DNA of 64,000 nt from Rhizobium sp. AQ_MP (GTDB lineage: Bacteria; Pseudomonadota; Alphaproteobacteria; Rhizobiales; Rhizobiaceae). The stretch lies in assembly GCF_014237835.1 (NCBI RefSeq), contig NZ_JACJVI010000022.1, forward strand, positions 1-64,000, in the 5' to 3' direction. The position numbers and the translations under genes were made by a program. Positions within the stretch are counted from its first letter, which is position 1, and each line of letters opens with the position of its first letter. Below, piece by piece: positions 18,162 to 26,657 of this stretch. The notes beneath the pieces are model-generated. The model was not told the DNA's origin, searched no databases, and saw nothing but the letters and a program-made list of their open reading frames with translations.

Positions 18162-19274
18162 ATGACTGCATCCATCACCCTTCACCAGCCGCGCCGGCTG
18201 ATCGTTGGCGCCGGTACAATCGGCGAGGTCGGTGGCCTTGTATCCGACGCAACATCTGCACTCGTCATCGCCACGCCGATCACAGCAGGTTTCGTTGACC
18301 GGCTGAAGCTGCCGGGCAAGATCGCAATCTTCGACGCAATCCCGGGCGAGCCTGACGCGGCGACGCTCGAGGCGGCGCTTGCCGTGGCACGTCGGGTCAA
18401 GCCGGAGGTGGTCATAGGTCTCGGCGGTGGCTCCGTGCTTGACGTCGCAAAACTCGTTGCAGTCCTTTGGGACAGTGAACAGACACTCACCGATGTCGCG
18501 GGCCCCAACAAGGTGGCCGGACGTAAAACCCGGCTCGTGCAGGTCGCAACCACGGCAGGCACCGGGTCCGAAGCAGGCATCCGCTCACTGATCACCGATC
18601 CGGTGAAGGGTGCCAAAATCGCGGTCGAGAGTCCCCACATGATCGCAGATATCGCCGTCCTCGATCCGCAGTTGACCTTCACTGTACCGCCGGCGGTCAC
18701 GGCTGCCACGGGCGTCGATGCTATGGCCCACTGCGTCGAAGCCTTCACCAACAAGCGCGCCCATCCGATGATCGACGGCTTTGCCCGCATGGGTTTCCGC
18801 CTGGTCGGCAAATATCTCGCCCGCGCGGTCAAGGATGGCTCGGACACGCAAGCCCGCGAAGGCATGATGCTTGCATCCTACTATGGCGGCATCTGCCTCG
18901 GCCCGGTCAACACCGCGGCAGGCCACGCGATCGCCTATCCCCTCGGCACCCGTCTTGGTCTGCCCCATGGTCTGGCCAACGCTATCGTCTTCCCTCATGT
19001 GCTCGCCTTCAACCAGCCGGTGGTCCAGGACAAGACGGCGGAAGTCGCCGAGGCACTCGGCTTCAGCACCAGCTCGCCAGAAGCCCTGCTTGAAAACGCT
19101 TGCCGCTTCTGCACCGATCTCGATATAGAGATGCGGCTTTCCCGTCATGGCGCGAAGGAAGACGCTCTCGCAGAATATGCAGCGGAAGCGCATGCCAATC
19201 GGCGCCTAATGGACAACAATCCGGCCGACATGGCAGCCGAGGACGTGCTGGCGATCTATCGAGCGGCCTATTGA
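18162..19274 (+). CDS. Iron-containing (group III) alcohol dehydrogenase
   Basis: 370 residues from ATG 18162, with AAGGA about 9 nt upstream; an ATG at 18153 overlaps the pdxA2 stop but has no binding site. NAD-binding GGGSVLDVAKL lies near 90-100. The metal site is complete: AMAHCVEAF, AAGHAIAYPLG and the PHGLAN-x-x-x-x-PH segment. Members oxidise or reduce small alcohols and aldehydes with iron or zinc, and some act on maleylacetate or 4-hydroxybutyrate. As the last gene of the sialidase-like/pdxA2 operon, it probably removes or forms a pathway aldehyde. The substrate is unknown. Confidence 0.88.
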   Translation: MTASITLHQPRRLIVGAGTIGEVGGLVSDATSALVIATPITAGFVDRLKLPGKIAIFDAIPGEPDAATLEAALAVARRVKPEVVIGLGGGSVLDVAKLVAVLWDSEQTLTDVAGPNKVAGRKTRLVQVATTAGTGSEAGIRSLITDPVKGAKIAVESPHMIADIAVLDPQLTFTVPPAVTAATGVDAMAHCVEAFTNKRAHPMIDGFARMGFRLVGKYLARAVKDGSDTQAREGMMLASYYGGICLGPVNTAAGHAIAYPLGTRLGLPHGLANAIVFPHVLAFNQPVVQDKTAEVAEALGFSTSSPEALLENACRFCTDLDIEMRLSRHGAKEDALAEYAAEAHANRRLMDNNPADMAAEDVLAIYRAAY

Positions 19275-19298
19275 GCAGTCGCGCATCGCAACGAAATG

Positions 19299-19327
19299 AA
19301 AAGGGGCCAGGCGGCCCCTTTCTTGTT
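19299..19327. terminator. Rho-independent terminator between convergent operons
   Basis: A GC-rich hairpin, AAGGGGCC-AGGC-GGCCCCTT at 19301-19320, is followed by TCTTGTTT on the plus strand and preceded by an A-rich stretch. It sits 27 bp after the alcohol dehydrogenase stop and 38 bp before the end of the convergent GntR gene, so it can serve both transcripts. Confidence 0.8.
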
Positions 19328-19357
19328 TCGGGATTTTGGATGCCTGGCGGCATGGGC

Positions 19358-20083
19358 TCAGGCTTCCGGCGGAGCCGCAAGTGAAGCGCTCGTCTGGAAC
19401 AGACGCGCACGCGAACCGGTCAGATGGGCATGCATGAGTTGTTTGGCCCGGGCGCCTTCACCTGCCGCAATCGCCACCGCAATCGCTTCGTGCTCGGCAA
19501 ACACCCGCGACAGCCCGGCCGTGTCACGTTTGACCGAGACGCCGTGGAAACGCATGCCGACGGCAATGTGGTCCTTCAGGGCTTCCATAGCCGTCGAGAA
19601 GTAAGTGTTATTGGCGGCACGTGCGATAGCGAGATGGAACTGGAAATCCGCATCCTCCCGATGCGCCTGGCGATTGGTCGCGTCTCGCATGAGTTCGAGA
19701 GCCTCACGGATCGCTAAGAGTGTGGCCGGCGTATGGCGCATGGCTGCCGCTTCTGCGGCAGCAGGCTCGAGCGTCAGGCGAAACTCGTAGCAGTTGAGAA
19801 GGTCTGCGACATTCTCCAACTGCCCGAAGCCGAGAGGCTGTTTCATGCCGACAGACCGCACGAAGCTGCCGGCACCGCGCCGCGAATAGATGAAACCCTG
19901 CTCGCGCAGCCGGCGCAGGGCTTCACGGATAATGGGACGCGACACCTCGAACTCGATGGCCAGATCGTGTTCGGTCGGCAGCCGCTCATCCGGTTGGTAA
20001 GATCCGGACTTGATCGCCCGATGCATGCGCTCGAAAACCAGATCCGCAAGGCTCTTGCGCGCCGTTCCGCTTTGCAGTCCCAT
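19358..20083 (-). CDS. GntR-family regulator, FadR/FCD subfamily
   Basis: 241 residues. Winged helix-turn-helix at about 10-75 (SGSYQPDERLPTEHDLAIEFEVSRPIIREALRRL, then the wing IYSRRGAGSFVR), then an all-helical FCD effector domain (FRLTLEPAAAEAAAMRHT, metal-ligand-like D-FHLAIARAANN, MHAHLTGSRARLF). FCD regulators bind acid sugars or organic acids, consistent with the DUF1537 kinase gene that begins the same minus-strand unit 2 bp upstream. It probably represses the four-carbon acid sugar genes nearby. A candidate site is the inverted repeat at 21134-21152 ahead of the kinase. Confidence 0.9.
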   Translation of the reverse strand: MGLQSGTARKSLADLVFERMHRAIKSGSYQPDERLPTEHDLAIEFEVSRPIIREALRRLREQGFIYSRRGAGSFVRSVGMKQPLGFGQLENVADLLNCYEFRLTLEPAAAEAAAMRHTPATLLAIREALELMRDATNRQAHREDADFQFHLAIARAANNTYFSTAMEALKDHIAVGMRFHGVSVKRDTAGLSRVFAEHEAIAVAIAAGEGARAKQLMHAHLTGSRARLFQTSASLAAPPEA

Positions 20084-20085
20084 TG

Positions 20086-21114
20086 TCAGCGCCTGCCCCC
20101 ATGCAATTGTTCAGCGAGCTTCACCAAGGTGTCCGGCTGCCCGAATCCACCGGACTTGGCGATGATACACTGGCCTCTGGCATGAGCCAGCCCCAGGCCC
20201 GGCATGCATTCGCCCTCCAGACGGAAGCACTCGATGCCCATGTTATCCAGAACCGCTTCGGCCGTCGCCCCTCCACACAGGAGCATGGTTTGCGCCTGAC
20301 TCGTCAAGCGAGGATGAACGCTCCGCGCGAGATTCTCAGAGACTTTTTCCGATGAAATCTGCGTTTCACCCCCCGTCGCCTGCACAAGGACCACGCGGGC
20401 CGGATCTGGTGCAGAAGGCGCCATGACACCGTTGGGAGCTGGATTGAAAGCGACCAGATCAAGACGTCGCAATTGCTCTACCTGCTCGGTGGTAATGCGA
20501 TCATGCGAGCCGATGACGAAAAGGCCCGCTCCCGCAGGCGGAGCAACGAGCTCCGCATCGGCGCGCCCCGTCATGCGGAAAGCGAGCGCCTCGGCAAGTC
20601 CCCTTGCTCCGACCAGAAGATCGACATGGCTGGCCTCGGCTACTTCCAGTGCCCTGATCAGGTCACCGTCTGCCAGCGCATCGGGAATGAGCGCGCGGAC
20701 TGCATGCTGCCCCAGCACGTCAACAATCGGGATCGGAGTCGCAACGCCGAAGCCTTCGATCGATCCATTGAGAACGACCCGTTTGAATGCAGGTATGGCA
20801 GGGGAGACCAGGGCACGCTGATAGGTAATGGCGTCCAGCTCAGCGGAAATGTGACCCTTCAGCCGAGAATCGATCTTCTTGAATAAACGAACTCGACGAG
20901 GAAGAAGCCCGATGACGTGCCGCATCAACCGGAACGCCTCCTCCGGAGACTTCTCGCGGGTCGCCAAATTGATGGAAAGAACGTCCGGCGACAAAGCCAG
21001 CCCATGAGCGACGGCACCGAGTTTCAGGACAACTTCCGTGTGGAGCCCTCGCGCCGCGAAAGGGGCGGCCGTATCCAGTGCGCCGGTAAGATCGTCGGCA
21101 ACGATGACGAGCAC
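20086..21114 (-). CDS. DUF1537 four-carbon acid sugar kinase
   Basis: 342 residues, short for a family usually above 400. N-terminal ADDLTGALDTA carries the catalytic acid-sugar kinase signature, and KKIDSRLKG is the phosphate-binding K-x-DSxLRG segment. In the C-terminal nucleotide-binding half GGATAEAVLDNMGI and KSGGFG-x-x-DTL are present. DUF1537 kinases (DtnK, EtnK, OtnK) phosphorylate D-threonate, D-erythronate or 3-oxo-tetronates at the 4-position. With a PdxA2 homologue close by, the likely route is acid sugar to 4-phosphate to dihydroxyacetone phosphate. It is transcribed ahead of the GntR regulator in a tight two-gene operon. The reduced length comes from a shorter middle linker rather than loss of a motif, though a loss of flexible domain contacts is possible. 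Confidence 0.88.
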   Translation of the reverse strand: MLVIVADDLTGALDTAAPFAARGLHTEVVLKLGAVAHGLALSPDVLSINLATREKSPEEAFRLMRHVIGLLPRRVRLFKKIDSRLKGHISAELDAITYQRALVSPAIPAFKRVVLNGSIEGFGVATPIPIVDVLGQHAVRALIPDALADGDLIRALEVAEASHVDLLVGARGLAEALAFRMTGRADAELVAPPAGAGLFVIGSHDRITTEQVEQLRRLDLVAFNPAPNGVMAPSAPDPARVVLVQATGGETQISSEKVSENLARSVHPRLTSQAQTMLLCGGATAEAVLDNMGIECFRLEGECMPGLGLAHARGQCIIAKSGGFGQPDTLVKLAEQLHGGRR

Positions 21115-21133
21115 GACAGAGCTCCTAGTTGTT

Positions 21134-21152
21134 ATCTTTGCGACACAAAGAT
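21134..21152. promoter_or_regulatory. Candidate operator ATCTTTG-n5-CAAAGAT
   Basis: A perfect 7-bp inverted repeat with a 5-bp spacer lies 20 bp upstream of the DUF1537 kinase start. It is the right size and position for the dimeric GntR/FCD regulator encoded in the same operon, suggesting autoregulation. The plus-strand promoter region near 15834 contains a related TCTTTG half, but no full second copy was seen. Confidence 0.5.
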
Positions 21153-21189
21153 GGCTTTATTTTCATGGGAATGCAATCATTCACTGACA

Positions 21190-21362
21190 AATCCTGCCTG
21201 AAACAATCGATGCCCCGCTTGTCCACCAGCGCAGAACTCTTTCGCCCAACCACGGACGATCAGGAAGTCAGTTGGCAACCGCCATGATAGGACATTCCAG
21301 CTGCACCAGTCCGCAACTGCGCAGAGATAGAGAAATCCTTGCACGACTTCGATCACGTCCAT
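21190..21362 (-). pseudogene. Remnant of an IS3-family transposase (OrfB)
   Basis: A minus-strand frame of about 60 codons contains GFLYLCAVADWCSWNVLSWRL, which matches the catalytic-core region of IS3-family OrfB proteins (typically GFLYLCAIIDW-x-x-R-x-VLSWRL, including the second catalytic Asp). The frame then diverges into unrelated residues before a stop. No inverted repeats or OrfA were found, so this is a decayed fragment. Confidence 0.55.
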
Positions 21363-21898
21363 CGCCCGTGTCTGATTGGGTCTGCTGACCGCCAGCGTGC
21401 ACGGAAAATGGGTCGCCCGACGCCCATCTTCTTGATCAGCGTGGCGACGTGCAGCCGCCCGTGCCCGGCCTTCGCCTCTATCGTCCCCTCAAGATGCTGG
21501 TCTTCAGACCTCACCGCGATGCAAGAACTCGCTCTGCCGCCACAGCCGACCGGACCCATGACAACGAAGACGGCACCTTGCCGGAATGCTGAACGCAATC
21601 GGCAACCTTATTGGCACAGTGAAACCTGAAAGGTCCTCCTAAAACGAGGTCTCCCTTGTCTCGATCGCCTCGCTTTCCGCGCGGTCCGCGCCCTTCCGCG
21701 CGCACATCCCCGCCGCTACGCCATCGCTCTGCCGACGCAGCGCTTGGCGGCCTGGCCATGATCAAGGTGGCCTCATGGCGTGACTGGTCATGCGCCTCAG
21801 CCTGACCAGCCACGGTGAACGGCACCTCTCCGCGCCCAGCATAGCCGGATCGCAGCTTTAAGCCGGGATCGCAGGGCGATCCCGACACGGCGCCAACG
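21363..21898. other. Spacer with no recognised gene next to the IS3 remnant
   Basis: About 540 bp separate the transposase remnant from the GntR/UTRA gene. Two overlapping minus-strand frames (21353-21598 and 21511-21888) are Arg/Gly-rich, have no Shine-Dalgarno site and match no family known to me. They may be further debris of the insertion. Confidence 0.4.
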
Positions 21899-22735
21899 TC
21901 AATTTCCTCCGACCGTCGGGAAGGGGGTGACGGTCCAAGGGGAAATGTTGTCGGCCTTCACCAGCCGACGTTCGGCGACGCCCGAGATGCTGAAGATGAA
22001 ATCGCTGGCACGATAGGTCTGCTGCCAACAGTCGAAGGGCACATCGTCCGACGTGAAGCTGACGCCACGAATGCGCACGACAAGCTCGTCGTTGCCGATC
22101 TTCAGCTTCTGCTGCTCCATCCGCGACGGCGGGACCACTTCGAAAAACTGCTCGATATGGGTATCGTTGAGACCATGGGTGTCCGAAAGGAAGCGGTAGA
22201 GCGAAGCGCCGCTCGCCAGCATCTCCTGATCAAGAGTCGGCACCAGGTTGAGGGGGAGGATCGCACGTTCCAGGATTGCCGGCTTGTCGCGCAGGCTGCG
22301 CAGCCTGAGGATCTCCCAGACCGGCTGCCCCTGGGGAATTGAAAGGGCATGGGCAACCCCCTCGCTGGGCATTCCCACCGCCAGATGGATCAACTGCGTG
22401 GCCATATCCGCCGGCCGCGTTGCGGTCGAGAGCGTTTGCAAAAGCTCACCGGAGCGCGAAGGCTCCATCATGATGCGGCGCTCGGCCACAAATGTACCGA
22501 CGCCCTGATGACGGATGATGCGTCCCTCGCGTTCCAGCTTGTCAAGCGCATGGCGCACCGAGATCATGCTGACCCCGGAAATCTCGCCAAGTTCTGATAT
22601 GCTCGGCAGCTTGTCGCCCGGCTGAAGGTCGCGGTCGCGGATCAGATCCACGACGGCGTCATAGACCAGCTGATAGCGAAGCTTTCCCGGCTCTGCGCCA
22701 TCGGCCCGTGTTTTTCCGGCCTTTTTTTCAGTCAA
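21899..22735 (-). CDS. GntR-family regulator, HutC/UTRA subfamily
   Basis: 278 residues if it starts at the TTG at 22735; the frame is open to a GTG at 22831, and no start has a good ribosome site, so the N-terminus is uncertain. The GntR winged helix is clear (LQPGDKLPSISELGEISGVSMISVRHALDKLEREG, wing IIRHQGVGTFVAE). The C-terminal half is a UTRA effector domain (WEILRLRSLRDKPAILERAILPLNLVP). UTRA domains often bind phosphorylated or free sugars and amino acids, and regulators of this class control amino sugar use (NagR/DasR). It precedes a NagB-like deaminase gene by 121 bp on the same strand, which supports an amino sugar inducer. Target sites may be the repeats at 26593 and 30279. Confidence 0.85.
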   Translation of the reverse strand: MTEKKAGKTRADGAEPGKLRYQLVYDAVVDLIRDRDLQPGDKLPSISELGEISGVSMISVRHALDKLEREGRIIRHQGVGTFVAERRIMMEPSRSGELLQTLSTATRPADMATQLIHLAVGMPSEGVAHALSIPQGQPVWEILRLRSLRDKPAILERAILPLNLVPTLDQEMLASGASLYRFLSDTHGLNDTHIEQFFEVVPPSRMEQQKLKIGNDELVVRIRGVSFTSDDVPFDCWQQTYRASDFIFSISGVAERRLVKADNISPWTVTPFPTVGGN

Positions 22736-22856
22736 GGGACCGCGTGCCTCTCTTCCGTGCAATCGCCCATTTGTATGATGCACGGGCCCTATTATCAAAC
22801 GGATTGACGCCGAGACACGTTGGAAAAGCACTCATACGGTGCCGGACGGCAGGATT

Positions 22857-23579
22857 TCAGCTCGCGACCGACGAAAGGTCGCGAAGAACAGTCAAATCGG
22901 GGTGGGAGACGAGCGCCGTCACAGAGCGGGCCGGGTCTGCCTCGCCCGCCAGGAGCGCCTTCAGCGCCTCATCCTTGCCCCGGCCGCAGACAAGCAGCAG
23001 GAGCTTGCGGGCTCTCAGGACGGTCGCAACGCCCATGGTCAGTCCATGGGTGGGGACATCTTCGGCGCGCCTATAGAGGCTGCTCTGTGCGGCACGCGTG
23101 CTCTCAGTCAGCCGCACCCGATGCGTTTCAAGGCCCCAGTCGTCACCGGGTTCGTTGAAGGCCACGTGGCCGTTGCGGCCGAGGCCGAGAATGGCGAGAT
23201 CGAGGCCTCCAGCCGCCGCGATTGCCGCGTCATAAGCCTGGCATTCAGCCTCGGCATCCGGTGCGTCACCGCGCAGGAGTCGGAGCCTTTCGGGGCCGAT
23301 GGCCAGAGGGCCGAAGGCGTTGGCCATGAGGAAGCTGGCATAACTGTCGGGATCGGCAAGCCCCTTGCCCTCAAACTCGTCGAGATTGAAGAAACGGGCC
23401 GCATGCAGATCGATAGTACCCTTGGCCTGCCGCGTGGCCAGCCTGCGGTAGAGGCCAAGCGGCGTCTCCCCGGTCGGCAGCGCAAGAACGGCGGTGGGCT
23501 TTTCAGCCAGGATTGATGCCACATACTCGGCCGCAGCCTCGTCCATGGCCGCCCGTGTCGAAAAATCCAGAACTTTCAT
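22857..23579 (-). CDS. NagB-like glucosamine-6-phosphate deaminase/isomerase
   Basis: 240 residues starting at ATG 23579. The fold signatures are those of NagB: LPTGETPLGLYRRL near 34, the catalytic NLDEF with Asp67, and LGLGRNGHVAFNEPGDDW with His138 and Glu143. The asparagine before GH (N136) is as in Bacillus-type NagB rather than the E. coli Asp. The enzyme converts glucosamine 6-phosphate to fructose 6-phosphate and ammonia. Its gene neighbours are an FGGY kinase, an aminotransferase and a family-5 importer rather than NagA or a PTS, so the natural substrate could be another 2-amino-2-deoxy sugar phosphate. It lies 25 bp after the FGGY kinase gene. Confidence 0.87.
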   Translation of the reverse strand: MKVLDFSTRAAMDEAAAEYVASILAEKPTAVLALPTGETPLGLYRRLATRQAKGTIDLHAARFFNLDEFEGKGLADPDSYASFLMANAFGPLAIGPERLRLLRGDAPDAEAECQAYDAAIAAAGGLDLAILGLGRNGHVAFNEPGDDWGLETHRVRLTESTRAAQSSLYRRAEDVPTHGLTMGVATVLRARKLLLLVCGRGKDEALKALLAGEADPARSVTALVSHPDLTVLRDLSSVAS

Positions 23580-23604
23580 GACAGTCTCGTCTCGCAAGAT
23601 GGGC

Positions 23605-25041
23605 TCAAATGGCCTCTGGCCCGCGGCGGGCAATGACCGGATAACGCGACAGGAAGCCGGCATAGGCGCGCTCATGGAAAGCCGCAGCGGCGCCGGGGCG
23701 ATAGACGGTGGCATCAGGCAGCCGCACCGCCAATGGCTCGCCCGCAAGTGCCGCAGCGCCGATAGCGGCAGAGGACTCGTAGCCGAAAACCTGGACAGAG
23801 CGGCCACTGCCATCGGCAAACATCTGCACGAGTGCGGGATTGCGCGACAGCCGCCCCGACAGCATCACCTGCCTTACCGGCCAAGTTTCCGACAGAACGT
23901 CGAGGCAACGACGCACCTCGAAGATCACACCCTCAAGATAGGCGCGGGCCAGATCGGCCCGACTACTCGCAACACTGAGGCCATGGAAGACGCCCGTCAG
24001 CGATGTGTCCCACAGGGCGCCCTGCTCGCCGCCACCGGTCATGTAGGGCGCACAGGTCACTCCACGGGCACCGGGTGGACTGGTCAGGGCTTCGACTTCC
24101 AGCGCTTCCGTCGTCAGGCCGAACATTCGGCCGAGCCAGGCAAAACCGATGCCGGTGGAGAGCAGATCCATCTCCCGCCCATACCACCCGGCTGAAACAT
24201 GCGGAGTTAGAAGATAACGCGACTTCGGATCGAGATGGCTTGCCGGCGTCGCGCCGAAGATGATGGCGCTGGATCCCATAGCGATCGAGGCACTGTTGGC
24301 ATTCAGCCCTGTCATGGCGTAGGCACCGGCCGCCGAATCCGCCGCGCCGGTATAAACGGGAATGCCGACCGGAAGCGAAAAGTCCGACGCCGAGGCCGGC
24401 AAGACGGTTCCGGCGACCATCGTGGTTGGCAAGAGCACCGGCAGCAGCGACATCGGCAAATCCCAGATATCGCAGAGGTCGGCGTCCCAGCTCTCGGTTT
24501 CCAATGCGTAGACACCATAGCCGGCAGCAGTCGAGGGGTCCGTCACGGCACGGCCGGTCAGCGCATGCACAAGGTAGTCCTTGGCCGAAAGAATGCGCTT
24601 CACATCACCACGCCGGTCACGGAAATGATGCAGGAACTGCGGGGCGAGATAGCGACCATCCACCGGCATGCCGGTACGGGCGTAGACAGTCGCATGCAGT
24701 CCGTCCTTCAGCCTTTCCGCCGCCATGGCGTCGGCGCGCCCGTCCTGCCAGGTGATGGCAGGCCCGATACTGTGGCCGTGCGCGTCTAGGCAAACGAGGG
24801 TCGGCATCTGCCCCGCAACTGAAATGGCGCCGATCCGGGAAACGCAGTCCCCAGGCAGTGCTGCGATCGCCTGACGGAGAGCCCGCAGCCAGTGCTGCGG
24901 ATCCTGCTCGGCCTGTCCGGGCGTGTTCGAGACCGTGGGATAGGCGCTGCCGCTTTCGCCGCGCACGCAACCCTCGCCATCCAGCACCACGAGCTTGAGG
25001 GCCGAAGTACCGAGATCGATTCCCAAACGCCACTGCGTCAT
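23605..25041 (-). CDS. FGGY-family carbohydrate kinase, xylulokinase-like
   Basis: 478 residues from ATG 25041 (an ATG 7 codons upstream is possible). N-terminal GIDLGTSALK is the phosphate-1 motif. The ITWQDGRADAMA segment and a C-terminal ATP-site stretch (VMLSGRLSRNPALVQMFADG followed by ESSAAIGAAALAG) are typical of the XylB branch. It should phosphorylate a pentulose, hexulose or alditol. The downstream NagB-like protein and upstream aminotransferase suggest an amino or keto sugar derivative rather than plain xylulose; no xylose isomerase is encoded near. It is the second gene of the aminotransferase-kinase-NagB group on the minus strand. Confidence 0.87.
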   Translation of the reverse strand: MTQWRLGIDLGTSALKLVVLDGEGCVRGESGSAYPTVSNTPGQAEQDPQHWLRALRQAIAALPGDCVSRIGAISVAGQMPTLVCLDAHGHSIGPAITWQDGRADAMAAERLKDGLHATVYARTGMPVDGRYLAPQFLHHFRDRRGDVKRILSAKDYLVHALTGRAVTDPSTAAGYGVYALETESWDADLCDIWDLPMSLLPVLLPTTMVAGTVLPASASDFSLPVGIPVYTGAADSAAGAYAMTGLNANSASIAMGSSAIIFGATPASHLDPKSRYLLTPHVSAGWYGREMDLLSTGIGFAWLGRMFGLTTEALEVEALTSPPGARGVTCAPYMTGGGEQGALWDTSLTGVFHGLSVASSRADLARAYLEGVIFEVRRCLDVLSETWPVRQVMLSGRLSRNPALVQMFADGSGRSVQVFGYESSAAIGAAALAGEPLAVRLPDATVYRPGAAAAFHERAYAGFLSRYPVIARRGPEAI

Positions 25042-25184
25042 GCTCACCAAACCTTCCGTCATCCCGTCTGAACGCGTCATAGCAAACTTCACGGCCGCTG
25101 CGAGGCCTGTCGACTGAGCACCCGCCCGGCGTGCCGCTGCCGGTCAGGGGTGAAGTCAAAGCCGCAGTGGCCACGTCGCGCTGA

Positions 25185-26528
25185 TCAGGCCGCGCGGATT
25201 AGCTTGGCCACTTCGCGTGCGGCATCCAGCGTCCGGTCCACATCTTCATTGGTATGGGCGAAGGTGATGAACAGGTTCTCGAAAGCGCCGGGATGGAACA
25301 GGATACCGCGATCAAGCATGCCTTCCCACCAGATGCGGAAGAGGTCGTGGTTGGCATGGCGGGCGGCATCCCGGTAGTTATGGATGTCATGTTCGGTAAA
25401 CCAGACCTGATAGACTGCCCCCATGCCGACGACCCGCGTGGAGATACCGGCACTGTTGAAGACCTCGATCAGGCCGTGGCGCAGGCGATCGGATACGGCA
25501 TCAAGGGAATTGTAGAAGCCGGGCTGCGAGAGGATGTCGAGCGTTGCATTGGCGGAGGAGACGGCGATCGTATTGCCCGCATAGGTGCCCGCGATCGAAA
25601 CACGCCCGTCGGCCACCAGCGCCATGATGTCCTTGCGCCCGCCCATGGCCGCGACCGGGAAGCCGCCGCCGATGCCCTTGGCAAAGGTGGACAGGTCAGG
25701 CGTGACGCCGAGGCGGGCCTGGGCTCCGCCGAGGGCGAGACGGAAGCCGGTGATGACTTCGTCGAAGATGAGCAGGATGCCATGCTTGGCGGTCAGCTCG
25801 CGCATGGCTTCCAGATAGCCGGGATGCGGCAGGATGCAGCCCGTATTGCACATGACCGGCTCGGTCAGCACGGCCGCGATATTGTCACCTTCCCGCTCGA
25901 TGACCGCGCGCAGCACATCGATGTCGTTCCAGGGCAGGATGATCAGACCATCGGAAATGCCGTCCGGCATGCCCGGCCCCTGGGGAATGGGGCGGGGCGC
26001 CGAATCCGGGCCTGACGTCTCGGGGTCGGGATGCTTGCTCCAGTACACGACGTCAGAAAAGCCGTGATACATGCCTTCAAAGCGGATGATTTTCTTGCGG
26101 CCGGTGAAGGCACGGGCCAGGCGGACGCTGTAGAGAACAGCTTCCGTGCCGGTGTTGCACAGGCGCACCTGCTCCAACGAGGGTACCGCTGCGATAAGCT
26201 TGTGGGCCAGCTCGGTTTCCGGCGCACTGGGCATCGCAAAGACGGTACCCATCTCACGGATAGCGCGCACCACTGCTTCCGTCACCTTCTCAGGACGATG
26301 CCCGAGCAGCATCGGGCCAAGCCCGATGAGGTAATCGATGTATTCGTTGCCGTCGGCATCCCACACGCGCGAGCCTTCGCCGCGATCGACGAAGAGCGGG
26401 TGCGGCAGCCAGCCCGACCAAGTGGCGCGGGCCGTGGAGTTCACCCCACCCGGGATGACCTGGCAGGATCGCTCAAAGAGCTCCCGGCTCTTGTCGTAAC
26501 GAGAACTGGAATAAGCGTCGACAGGCAT
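25185..26528 (-). CDS. Class III PLP aminotransferase, glutamate-1-semialdehyde mutase-like
   Basis: 447 residues starting at ATG 26528, 6 nt after GGAG. The order of motifs is that of GSAM/class III enzymes: GGVNSTARATWSG at the start, the cofactor phosphate region NTGTEAVLYSVRLARAFTGRKKI, the PLP-contacting FDEVITGFR, and the lysine segment STFAKGIGGGFPVAAMGG with the Schiff-base Lys. Sequence end AAREVAKLI. Heme biosynthetic GSAM is unlikely here because rhizobia make ALA from glycine and the gene sits in a catabolic cluster. Enzymes of this type move amino groups within or between amino-keto compounds, so it may rearrange or deaminate an imported amino sugar or amino acid derivative. The inverted repeat at 26593-26607 is its likely operator. 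Confidence 0.87.
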   Translation of the reverse strand: MPVDAYSSSRYDKSRELFERSCQVIPGGVNSTARATWSGWLPHPLFVDRGEGSRVWDADGNEYIDYLIGLGPMLLGHRPEKVTEAVVRAIREMGTVFAMPSAPETELAHKLIAAVPSLEQVRLCNTGTEAVLYSVRLARAFTGRKKIIRFEGMYHGFSDVVYWSKHPDPETSGPDSAPRPIPQGPGMPDGISDGLIILPWNDIDVLRAVIEREGDNIAAVLTEPVMCNTGCILPHPGYLEAMRELTAKHGILLIFDEVITGFRLALGGAQARLGVTPDLSTFAKGIGGGFPVAAMGGRKDIMALVADGRVSIAGTYAGNTIAVSSANATLDILSQPGFYNSLDAVSDRLRHGLIEVFNSAGISTRVVGMGAVYQVWFTEHDIHNYRDAARHANHDLFRIWWEGMLDRGILFHPGAFENLFITFAHTNEDVDRTLDAAREVAKLIRAA

Positions 26529-26592
26529 GTCTTTCTCCATTGCATACAATGACGCCTGCATTGTACGTACCAGCAGGCTAAATCCGTATTAT

Positions 26593-26607
26593 TTATACTG
26601 TGTATAA
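26593..26607. promoter_or_regulatory. Candidate operator TTATACTGTGTATAA upstream of the aminotransferase
   Basis: A perfect 6-bp inverted repeat with a 3-bp centre lies 65 bp upstream of the aminotransferase start, in the intergenic gap after the ABC ATPase gene. Its right half, extended as GTATAATGAG, resembles GTATAATAAG at 30295-30304 ahead of the importer genes, consistent with a shared regulator, probably the GntR/UTRA protein. Confidence 0.5.
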
Positions 26608-26657
26608 TGAGTCTGAGCAGAGGTCAACAGACAGTGCTTTCCGCTCTGTTTTTTTCT

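Noticed and set aside
21511..21888. 125-codon minus-strand frame near the IS3 remnant
   Set aside because: No start signal and no recognisable domain; more likely debris than a gene.
25185..26528. Heme biosynthesis gene hemL
   Set aside because: The GSAM-like protein lies in a catabolic cluster, and rhizobia form aminolevulinate from glycine and succinyl-CoA, so a biosynthetic role is unlikely.
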